Origin: Seongchinamella unica
GTDB lineage: Bacteria; Pseudomonadota; Gammaproteobacteria; Pseudomonadales; Halieaceae
Assembly (NCBI RefSeq): GCF_004354085.1
Contig: NZ_SMSE01000002.1
Span: 1,017,392 to 1,081,391 of the forward strand
Length of the DNA: 64,000 nt
Reading direction: 5' to 3'
Both the position numbers and the translations under genes were made by a program. Positions 8,116-15,969 of the stretch are shown here, piece by piece; the first letter of the stretch is position 1, and each line of letters starts with the position of its first letter. The notes beneath the pieces were generated by a model. That model saw only the letters and a list, made by a program, of their open reading frames with translations, made no database searches and had not been told where the DNA came from.

Positions 8116-11100
8116 CTAGTGGGGATTAGCATCCAGCCACGCCTGCACGTCCTGCCACTGCTGCTGCAGGCGCTTCTGCGAAACAGCCTGGCGCGTCCCG
8201 AGTTGCTGGGCAAACAACGACACCCGCAGTTCCTCCAGCATCCAGCGATACTGGCTGGCGGCGACACACAACTGCAGCAAGCCCTCCCTGCTGGCCTGGG
8301 CCTCAGCCAGGGGCTGGTATAACTGCTGCAGCAGCGCGGTGTGCTGCAAATCCTTGGGCACCTGTCCCGGCAGACGTTCCACCCGGTTCAGCAGGGCCTT
8401 CATGTAGCGAGGATACTGGCCCAGCCAGTCCGCCGGCGTGTCCCGGACAAAACCCGGACAGAACAGTGCCCGCAGCTGTTGCTCCATATCGGCAATGTTT
8501 TCCCGCCACTTGCCGGACTCGAAGGACGCCAGCCGCCTTCGCGCTTCCGCCAGGGGGGTCAGGCTGTTCAGCAACAGGGTCTCGATGTCGTTCCCGCGGT
8601 TGACCAGTTCACCCTTGCCCTTGGCCAGCAGCTGTTCAAAGGCCTGCCTGTCCCGGGGCAATTGGGTATCGAGTGCCATGGCCTGCACGAACGCCCCGTC
8701 GATGAGGTCTTCTACCAGCGCTGACCGCTCCTGGCCCGCCCCCGCCAGCACAAGGTTGAACTCGTTACCCCGTAACATCTGTTTGCGCAGGTATTTCACC
8801 GCCTGGGCGCTATGCAGGCGCAGCAGCTTCAGCACGCCGCGCCGATGTTGCCGCCAGGCCAACCCGGGATAGTCGCAGAGCTCTATCGCGACGCTGTCAC
8901 CCTTATCGACCAGGGCAGGATAAGACAGGATCTCAACCCCGGCCTGGCGGAAGCGCCACTCCCGGTCCAGCACATCGAAGTCCCAACGGGTGATGCCTTC
9001 CCTGGCGGGAGAGTCGCCCTTGTCCTCGCCAATGCTCTGGCGGGTGTCGCTGCGGTAGGTCTCGATGAGCGCGGCCAGGTCCCGCCCCTGTTCCAACAGC
9101 CGCCCCTGGGCATCCACCACCCGGATGTTCATCCGGTAAAAGTCGTCGAGCTTGTCACTGTTCCAGTCCGCCGGCTGCAACTTCAGCCCACCCAGGCGCC
9201 CCAGCACCCGCGACAGTGCAAGCAGCAGATCGCTGTCGTCCGCCTCCAGTTCCGCCAGCGCCTGGTCAACATAGTTCGGCACGGGTACCAGGCGCTTGCG
9301 CTTGTCCTTGGGCAGCCCCTTGACCAGGGCGATGCACTTGTCCCGCAACAAACCCGGCACCAGCCAGTCAAAGCGAAACCGCGGCACCCGGTTGAGCAGG
9401 GCCACGGGTACCGTCACCGTAACGCCGTCGCTGGCCTTGCCCGGTTCAAACTGGTAGCTCAGCTTGAATTCGAGATCCTGCCACTGGAGTTTATCGGGGA
9501 ACTGGTTTTCCAGTTCTGCGCCTGGATCCCTGGCCAGCAGCACAGTTTTGTCCAGCCGCAGGCGCTCGTCAGCCCCGGGGGTTTTCTTCAGCCAGGATTG
9601 CAGTCGGCCGGCGGTATAGCAGGTCTCCGGCAGTTGTGCGTCGTAAAATTCAAACAGCACCTGTTCGTCCACCAGAAGATCACGGCGCCTGACCTTGGAT
9701 TCCAGTTCCTCCAGTTCCCTGACCAGGCGCAGGTTGTGCTTCAGGAAGGGTGGGTGCTGGCGATACTGGCCGGCAATCAGGCCGTCGCGGATCAATAGTT
9801 CCCGGGACTCTGCCGGTGCTATGGGCCCGTAGTGCACCGAACGCTTATCGGCGATGGTGAGCCCATACAGGGTTAAACGCTCCCAGGCGACAACCCGTCC
9901 GCTGCGGGACTGCCAACGTGGTTGGTAGTAGTGGTGTTTCAGCAGCTGGGGATTGGTGTCCACCACCCACTGGGGATCAATCGCGCCCACGGTGCGGGCA
10001 AACACGCGCGACGTTTCCACCACCTCCGCAGCCACCAGCCACTTGGGCTTCTTGCGGGCCTGGGAGGAGCCGGGAAAAATCTGCAGCTTGCGGTTGCGCG
10101 CACCCAGGTACTCCCGGTCCTCCTGGTGCTGGGCGATATTGCCCAGCAAGCCCGCCAGCAGGGCCTGGTGAATGCCCTGGTAATTCTCCTCTTCCGGCAG
10201 GCGGGGGGGAGGCCTGAGCTGCTGCTGGCGACAGGCGATTGTCAGCTGCACGTGGATATCCCGCCACTCGCGCATACGCAGGTAGGAAAAGAATTCCCGC
10301 TTGCACAGCTTGCGCAACTGGTTCTGGCTCAGCGCCTGACGCTGCTCCTCGTAATAGCGCCACAGATTCAGCCAGGCCATGAAGTCTGAGCGGGGGTGCT
10401 TGAACCGCGCGTGCGACTGGTCGGACTGCTGCTGCTTGTCGGCGGGTCGCTCCCTTGGGTCCTGGACGGCCAGCGCACTGGCGATTACCAGGATTTCCGC
10501 CAGGCAGTTACGCTCACTGGCGGCGAGTACCATGCGCCCCAGCCGCGGGTCCACCGGCAACCGCGCCAGGCTGCGTCCCACTGGCGTCATCCTGCCATTG
10601 GCGCTCACTGCACCCAGCTCTTCCAGCAGTTTGTAACCATCGCGCACCATGCGCGGATCCGGCGGGTTGATGAAGGGGAACCTGTCTACTTCGCCCAACC
10701 CGAGGTTCAGCATTTGCAGAATCACCGCCGCCAGGTTGGTCCGCAGAATTTCCGGATCAGTAAACTCCGGCCGCAGGTTGAAGTCTTCTTCAGTGTAAAG
10801 CCGCAGGCATACCCCTGCTTCTACCCGGCCGCAGCGCCCCTGGCGCTGGTTGGCACTGGCCTGGGATATTGGCTCCACCGGCAACCGCTGCACCTTGGTG
10901 CGGTAACTGTAGCGGCTGATGCGCGCCTCACCGGGATCTATCACGTAGCGAATCCCCGGCACGGTGAGCGAGGTCTCGGCCACGTTGGTGGCCAGCACCA
11001 CGCGGGTGCCTCGCCGACTGGAAATATCAAAGACCCTGTTTTGCTCGGCCTGGCTGAGGCGGGCATACAGCGGCAGAATGTCCAGTTCGGTGTCAGCGCG

Positions 11101-11853
11101 CAACTGCCGCGCCAGCTCCCGGATATCCCGCTCTCCCGGCAGGAAGACCAATATATCGCCCCGTTTGCCAAAGTTGCCGGCATCGATGTCCTGTACCAGG
11201 GAAGATATGCGACTGTAATCGTCCGTGTCCTGTTCGGCGCTGCTGCCCAGGTAATGGGTCTCCACCGGATAGGTGCGTCCGGACACCTCGATAACCGGGG
11301 CATCGTCGAAGTGGCGCGAAAAACTGTCCACGTCGATGGTGGCCGAGGTAATAATCAGCTTAAGGTCCGGGCGCCGGGGCAGCAGCTGTTTCAGGTAACC
11401 GAGCAGGAAATCGATATTCAGGCTGCGTTCGTGGGCCTCGTCGATGATCAGCGTGTCGTAGCGTTTAAGCAGCCGGTCGCGCTGGATTTCCGCCAGCAGT
11501 ATGCCATCGGTCATCAGCTTGACGGCGGTCTCCTCCGAGACCTTGTCGGTAAAGCGGACCTGGTAACCCACCACGCCGCCCAGCTCTCCACCCAGTTCCC
11601 AGGCAATACGCTGGGCCACCGTGCGGGCCGCCAGGCGACGAGGCTGGGTGTGACCAATCAGTCCATTGTTTCCGCGGCCGAGTTCCAGGCAGATTTTCGG
11701 CAGTTGCGTTGTCTTGCCGGACCCGGTCTCGCCCGCCACCACAACCACCTGGTAATCCGCGATCGCCCGAGCGATTTCCTCCCGCCGCTGGGATACGGGC
11801 AGCTCTTCCGGAAAATGGATAGGCCGCCGGGATTCAATAACACTGTCTGCCAT
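8116..11853 (-). CDS. hrpA: ATP-dependent RNA helicase HrpA
   Basis: The 1245-residue DEAH-box helicase has Walker A GETGSGKTTQ (about residue 43), DEAHERS, the SATID motif III and QRQGRCGRVEAG (motif VI). The helicase-associated HA2 and OB-fold domains and the long DUF3418 C-terminal region typical of bacterial HrpA follow. E. coli HrpA is about 1300 residues, so this copy is full length. It unwinds RNA and helps resolve stalled ribosomes (known for E. coli). The gene stands alone, divergent from the MaoC gene by about 77 bp. Confidence 0.95.
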   Translation of the reverse strand: MADSVIESRRPIHFPEELPVSQRREEIARAIADYQVVVVAGETGSGKTTQLPKICLELGRGNNGLIGHTQPRRLAARTVAQRIAWELGGELGGVVGYQVRFTDKVSEETAVKLMTDGILLAEIQRDRLLKRYDTLIIDEAHERSLNIDFLLGYLKQLLPRRPDLKLIITSATIDVDSFSRHFDDAPVIEVSGRTYPVETHYLGSSAEQDTDDYSRISSLVQDIDAGNFGKRGDILVFLPGERDIRELARQLRADTELDILPLYARLSQAEQNRVFDISSRRGTRVVLATNVAETSLTVPGIRYVIDPGEARISRYSYRTKVQRLPVEPISQASANQRQGRCGRVEAGVCLRLYTEEDFNLRPEFTDPEILRTNLAAVILQMLNLGLGEVDRFPFINPPDPRMVRDGYKLLEELGAVSANGRMTPVGRSLARLPVDPRLGRMVLAASERNCLAEILVIASALAVQDPRERPADKQQQSDQSHARFKHPRSDFMAWLNLWRYYEEQRQALSQNQLRKLCKREFFSYLRMREWRDIHVQLTIACRQQQLRPPPRLPEEENYQGIHQALLAGLLGNIAQHQEDREYLGARNRKLQIFPGSSQARKKPKWLVAAEVVETSRVFARTVGAIDPQWVVDTNPQLLKHHYYQPRWQSRSGRVVAWERLTLYGLTIADKRSVHYGPIAPAESRELLIRDGLIAGQYRQHPPFLKHNLRLVRELEELESKVRRRDLLVDEQVLFEFYDAQLPETCYTAGRLQSWLKKTPGADERLRLDKTVLLARDPGAELENQFPDKLQWQDLEFKLSYQFEPGKASDGVTVTVPVALLNRVPRFRFDWLVPGLLRDKCIALVKGLPKDKRKRLVPVPNYVDQALAELEADDSDLLLALSRVLGRLGGLKLQPADWNSDKLDDFYRMNIRVVDAQGRLLEQGRDLAALIETYRSDTRQSIGEDKGDSPAREGITRWDFDVLDREWRFRQAGVEILSYPALVDKGDSVAIELCDYPGLAWRQHRRGVLKLLRLHSAQAVKYLRKQMLRGNEFNLVLAGAGQERSALVEDLIDGAFVQAMALDTQLPRDRQAFEQLLAKGKGELVNRGNDIETLLLNSLTPLAEARRRLASFESGKWRENIADMEQQLRALFCPGFVRDTPADWLGQYPRYMKALLNRVERLPGQVPKDLQHTALLQQLYQPLAEAQASREGLLQLCVAASQYRWMLEELRVSLFAQQLGTRQAVSQKRLQQQWQDVQAWLDANPH

Positions 11854-11930
11854 GGGGTGTGTTTTATCAGTCCTCGGGGATTATGGGTTATGCTTTCGAG
11901 ACCAGTGGTAACGCAACCGAGAGATCAGGC

Positions 11931-12398
11931 ATGTCGCAGTTGAGCAATTACACCTACGATGAAATCACCATAGGGCAAAGCGCGGAGTATTCCAAGGCGG
12001 TCACCGACGTCGATATCCAGATGTTTGCCGCGGTCTCCGGCGACGTCAACCCGCTGCATCTGGACCCGGAATTCGCCGCTCAAAGCCAGTTTGGTGAGCG
12101 TATCGCCCACGGCATGCTCACCGCCTCGTTTGTCTCCGCCGCCCTGGCCATGAAGTTGCCGGGCCCGGGCTGCATTTTCCTGGAACAATCGCTGAAGTTT
12201 CGCCTGCCGGTAAAAATCGGTGATGTCATCACGGTCAGGCTGGAAGTAATCGACAAGCAGGAGCGGCGCAAGGCGCTCACCCTGGACTGCAAGGCCTACA
12301 ACCAAGGGGACAAGCTGGTACTGACCGGCACTGCCGTGGTTATGGCCCCACCCGAGAAGCTGGTCATCACCGCCCCGCAACTGCCCGCGGTTGATTGA
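11931..12398 (+). CDS. MaoC-like (R)-specific enoyl-CoA hydratase (PhaJ type)
   Basis: This 155-residue single hot-dog hydratase carries the catalytic Asp/His dyad in SGDVNPLHLD and the GERIAHGML segment that completes the active site. Such enzymes hydrate trans-2-enoyl-CoA to (R)-3-hydroxyacyl-CoA and often feed polyhydroxyalkanoate synthesis. No pha genes are nearby here. The ATG at 11931 is preferred over upstream in-frame starts because homology begins there and the 24 residues before it look random. It is convergent with the next gene, 9 bp apart. Confidence 0.87.
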   Translation: MSQLSNYTYDEITIGQSAEYSKAVTDVDIQMFAAVSGDVNPLHLDPEFAAQSQFGERIAHGMLTASFVSAALAMKLPGPGCIFLEQSLKFRLPVKIGDVITVRLEVIDKQERRKALTLDCKAYNQGDKLVLTGTAVVMAPPEKLVITAPQLPAVD

Positions 12399-12407
12399 AG
12401 TTCCGGA

Positions 12408-12911
12408 CTAGGCCTTGTCGCCCGCCTCTTCCTGGTGCGAGGCCAGGAACTGCTGGTAGTCCAGGTACATCAGCCGCAACTGGATCACCGGCTCGCGGGA
12501 ATCGGCATGGGTGGAAAGCACCAACACCGATGGCACACCGCGGTCCACGTTGACGCCGGTTACCCCGAATATAATGTTGTCGGGATTGCCCTGGGCACCA
12601 AAGGTGGTGATCTCCCGCCCGGATTTGATGGCATCGACAAGATTGGCCAGCAATGCTGTCAGGCTGGCCCGGAAGGCGCCAAAGTTCAACGAGCCACCGT
12701 ACTGGGAATAATCCATACTCAGGTCGAAGCGAACCGTCGACTTGTCTTCCATCTGCACGTTGGTCAGGGGCGCCCGCCTGCCCTCGATCAGCTCGCGGAA
12801 CAGGATTTTCGCGTCATCCCGCTTGGCGTCCATAAAAGCACGGTGCAGCAGGTTCACGGCGATCGTCAGGAACTGCTCCCTGGGCATACTCTGGGTTTCA
12901 ATCCTGGACAT
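12408..12911 (-). CDS. Conserved hypothetical protein
   Basis: About 167 residues from the ATG at 12911, preceded by GAGGTAAT. No signal peptide or membrane segment is visible. The composition is that of a normal soluble protein: an N-terminal helix (MPREQFLTIAVNLLHRAF) and a mixed alpha/beta body containing VQMEDKSTVRFDLSMDYS. A Glu-rich C-terminal end follows. I do not recognise the family, and the position between a hydratase and mnmC gives no functional hint. Confidence 0.7.
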   Translation of the reverse strand: MSRIETQSMPREQFLTIAVNLLHRAFMDAKRDDAKILFRELIEGRRAPLTNVQMEDKSTVRFDLSMDYSQYGGSLNFGAFRASLTALLANLVDAIKSGREITTFGAQGNPDNIIFGVTGVNVDRGVPSVLVLSTHADSREPVIQLRLMYLDYQQFLASHQEEAGDKA

Positions 12912-13133
12912 GATTACCTCGGTCTGCAAAAAACCCGCAAGTCTACTGCCCACAGCTGCCGTGGGCAATGCCCGCAGACGTCAACAACCAGCTCAGGTAA
13001 TACGTCACGCGACCTTTAAATTGGCCTCCAGGTCCTTGTTTCTGCTATCCTTTTTCCCTTCTGAATCCTGCGGAACAGCACCCTTGAAGCCATCCAGTAT
13101 CCCGCCCGCCGGGCGCGAACCTTCGCTACCCCT

Positions 13134-15143
13134 ATGAATCGCGACAACAGACCCTGGGGACCAACCCCGGCTCCCGCACTCACCTGGACGGAGAGTGGAG
13201 AGCCCTACTCCAGCAGCTTCGACGACCTCTACTACAGCCGCGAAGACGGCATGGCCGAGAGTCGACATGTATTCCTCGCCGGCAACCGGCTGCCGGAGCG
13301 GTGGCAGGCACACGGCGACACTGACTTTCGCATTGCCGAAACGGGATTCGGCACGGGATTGAATTTCCTGCTCGGCTGGCAGGCCTGGCGCCGGGAGCCG
13401 GGGACCCGGCCCCGCCTGCACTACGTGGCGGTAGAGAAGTTCCCCATGACCCGGGAAGAGCTGTCCCGGGCGCTGGCCTCCTGGCCGGAGCTCACGCCCC
13501 TGGCACAGGCCCTGTTGCAGGCCTGGCCCGGCCGACTGCCGGGGCAACACCGATTGCTGTTCGACGAGGGGCAGGTGGTGCTGGACCTGTGGTGGGAGGA
13601 TGCCGGAGAGGCCTTCGCCGACCTGGCCCGGCAGGGTCCCCTGTTCGACGCCTGGTACCTGGACGGGTTTGCCCCGGCTCGCAATGAATCGATGTGGCAA
13701 CCGGCGCTGTTTCACAGCATGGCGGCGCTTTCCCGACCGGGCGCCACAGTCGCCACCTTTACCGCCGCAGGAGATGTGCGCCGCGGCCTGGCCGCCGCGG
13801 GATTTCAAATGACCAGGGTCCCGGGCTTTGGTCGCAAGCGCGAATCGCTGGCGGGCCACATCGACCGGCCGGCGGCCGGAGCGCCTTGCCGGGAAACACC
13901 CTGGGACCTGCCCGATCACCCGGCGGACAAACCACAAAGCGCGCTGGTTGTTGGCGCCGGTCTCGCCGGCTGCCTGCTGGCAAAGGCGCTGGCTGAGCGC
14001 GGTGTCAGGGTGCAACTGCTGGACCGGGGCAGCCTGGCGGGCGAGGCCTCCGGCAACGAACAGGGCATCCTCTATACCCGGCTGTCGCGCAAGCACTCAG
14101 CACTGACCGACTTTGCGCTGCAGAGTTTCAGCCACGCCGCCCGTCTTTACCGTCACCATTTTGCCTCAGGCACCCTCCAGGCCGGGGAAGATGGCGCGCT
14201 GTGCGGCAGCTTCCACCAGCAGGCCGACCAGGCTGAACTGGCACTGATGAGCGATGCCCTCGAGGAACTGGGGGAACTGGCACAGGTGCTGGATGCCGGG
14301 ATGGCGGAAGAAAAACTCGGCGCACAACCGGCACTGGGAGGCTACTGGTTCCCGGGTTCGGGGTGGCTGCGGCCACCGGCCGTGTGCCGGGCCATGCTGG
14401 CCTCCCCTCTCATCGAACTGAGGGAGCATTGCGGCCCGCTGGCATTAGCGGCAGATCAGGGCCGGTGGCGGGCTGTGGATGAGACCGGTAACACCATTGC
14501 CAGTGCACAGATTGCAGTGCTTTGCACTGGCACCGGCAGCACTGCATTCGACGCCACCCGCTACCTGCCACTGCAGAGCATACGCGGCCAGACCAGCTAT
14601 TTGCCGGCAACCGGTGCCAGCCGTCGCCTGCGGGCCGCATTTTGCCACAAGGGTTATATTTCCCCGGCCAGGGAGGGTGTTCACTGCATTGGCGCCAGTT
14701 TCAAACTCCGCGACAACAGCGTCCAAATACGCGCTGCCGAGCACCGGGAAAACGTCGACAAACTGGCTTCTGCCCTCCCCCAATGGGCTGATGACCTGGC
14801 CCGACTGGACCCTGGGACGATGGCGGGTCGGGTCGGGTTTCGCTGCGCCAGTCCCGATTACCTGCCGGTGGCCGGGCCGGTGCCCCGGCGGACCGATTTC
14901 TTGCACACCTACGGGGCCCTGCGCAAGAATGCGAAACAACTGATCGACAGCAGAGGGGATTACATGCGGGGACTGTACATCAACACGGCTCACGGCTCCC
15001 GCGGGCTGAGCTCGGCTCCACTGTGCGCCGAGCTGCTGGCCAGCATGATCTGCAGGGAGCCACCGCCACTGTCCAGCGAGTTGAGCCGGGCCCTCTCCCC
15101 GGCAAGATTCCTTATCCGCGACCTGGCGCGTAACCGGGTATGA
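13134..15143 (+). CDS. mnmC: Bifunctional tRNA mnm5s2U34 biosynthesis protein MnmC
   Basis: The 669-residue fusion catalyses the last two steps of mnm5(s2)U34 formation. The C-terminal FAD oxidase removes the carboxymethyl group and the N-terminal methyltransferase then methylates the amine. The SAM domain (about 1-245) shows AETGFGTGLNFL and WYLDGFAPARNESMW. The FAD domain starts with the dinucleotide fold VVGAGLAGCLLAKAL (about 270) and ends with NTAHGSRGLSSAPL. The length equals that of E. coli MnmC. It overlaps the next gene by 4 bp. Confidence 0.95.
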   Translation: MNRDNRPWGPTPAPALTWTESGEPYSSSFDDLYYSREDGMAESRHVFLAGNRLPERWQAHGDTDFRIAETGFGTGLNFLLGWQAWRREPGTRPRLHYVAVEKFPMTREELSRALASWPELTPLAQALLQAWPGRLPGQHRLLFDEGQVVLDLWWEDAGEAFADLARQGPLFDAWYLDGFAPARNESMWQPALFHSMAALSRPGATVATFTAAGDVRRGLAAAGFQMTRVPGFGRKRESLAGHIDRPAAGAPCRETPWDLPDHPADKPQSALVVGAGLAGCLLAKALAERGVRVQLLDRGSLAGEASGNEQGILYTRLSRKHSALTDFALQSFSHAARLYRHHFASGTLQAGEDGALCGSFHQQADQAELALMSDALEELGELAQVLDAGMAEEKLGAQPALGGYWFPGSGWLRPPAVCRAMLASPLIELREHCGPLALAADQGRWRAVDETGNTIASAQIAVLCTGTGSTAFDATRYLPLQSIRGQTSYLPATGASRRLRAAFCHKGYISPAREGVHCIGASFKLRDNSVQIRAAEHRENVDKLASALPQWADDLARLDPGTMAGRVGFRCASPDYLPVAGPVPRRTDFLHTYGALRKNAKQLIDSRGDYMRGLYINTAHGSRGLSSAPLCAELLASMICREPPPLSSELSRALSPARFLIRDLARNRV

Positions 15144-15907
15144 GTGTTTTGCGCATGACGCTTGCCGTTCTCCTCGCCTCAGCGTCGCTGAGCACCGGCG
15201 CACACGCCGTGGAAACTCTGGAATACCGGGTGACCGGGAAAAAGCCGCAGGAGCGGCGTAATTTCATCCAGGGTCTGGAGATACTGGATGGCAAACTGTA
15301 TGTCAGCTCGGGCAATTATGGTCAGTCGCGACTGATGCGCTACAGCTTTAACGATATGACACTGGAAGTCAGCAAGCAGTTGCACCACAGGCTGTTTGCG
15401 GAGGGCCTGACCGTACTCAACGAGCGGGTTTACCAGCTCACCTGGCGGGCGAGAATGATGCTGGTTTTCGACCAGCAGAGCCTGGACGCCCTGGAGTGGT
15501 TTCCAATCAGCGGCCAGGGCTGGGGCCTGACCAACGATGGCAAGCAGCTTATTTACAGCGACGGCAGCGACCGGCTGCATTTCATGTCCCCGACGGAGCG
15601 CACTATCAGCCGCTCGCTGAGTGTCACCGAGGACGGCAAGCCAGTGTACAAGCTGAACGAGCTGGAATGGATAGAGGGCCGGGTCTGGGCCAATATCTGG
15701 CAATCAGACCGGATCGTGATCATTAATCCTGACTCGGGCGACGTCGAGGCCAGCCTCGACCTGCAGGGTTTGCTGCCCACCAGTGACCGCCGCGCCGACA
15801 CAAACGTGCTCAACGGCATAGCCCGGGATCCCGCGGACGGCAGTATCTGGGTGACCGGCAAACGCTGGCCCTGGCTTTATCACATCGAGATCCAGCCGGG
15901 CGAATGA
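15140..15907 (+). CDS. Glutaminyl-peptide cyclotransferase (plant/bacterial beta-propeller type)
   Basis: The 255-residue exported enzyme has a signal peptide (cleavage near AHA, residue 23) and the conserved motifs of the five-bladed propeller QC family. These are FIQGLEILDGKLYVSSG, FAEGLT, GQGWGLTNDGKQLIYSDGS, LNELEWIEG, ANIW and VLNGIARD...VTGKRWPWLYHIE. The family cyclises N-terminal glutamine to pyroglutamate in the periplasm. The ATGA overlap with mnmC implies co-transcription, with no obvious functional link. Confidence 0.88.
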   Translation: MSVLRMTLAVLLASASLSTGAHAVETLEYRVTGKKPQERRNFIQGLEILDGKLYVSSGNYGQSRLMRYSFNDMTLEVSKQLHHRLFAEGLTVLNERVYQLTWRARMMLVFDQQSLDALEWFPISGQGWGLTNDGKQLIYSDGSDRLHFMSPTERTISRSLSVTEDGKPVYKLNELEWIEGRVWANIWQSDRIVIINPDSGDVEASLDLQGLLPTSDRRADTNVLNGIARDPADGSIWVTGKRWPWLYHIEIQPGE

Positions 15908-15969
15908 GCCGACAAAAGACTGCGCTTTCGCGTTAGAATACGCCCTTTCAATTTTCCTGGATTATCTGC

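Noticed and set aside
10396..11943. Long plus-strand open frame of 515 codons opposite hrpA
   Set aside because: It is antisense to the conserved helicase, has no recognisable domain and is explained by high GC codon bias.
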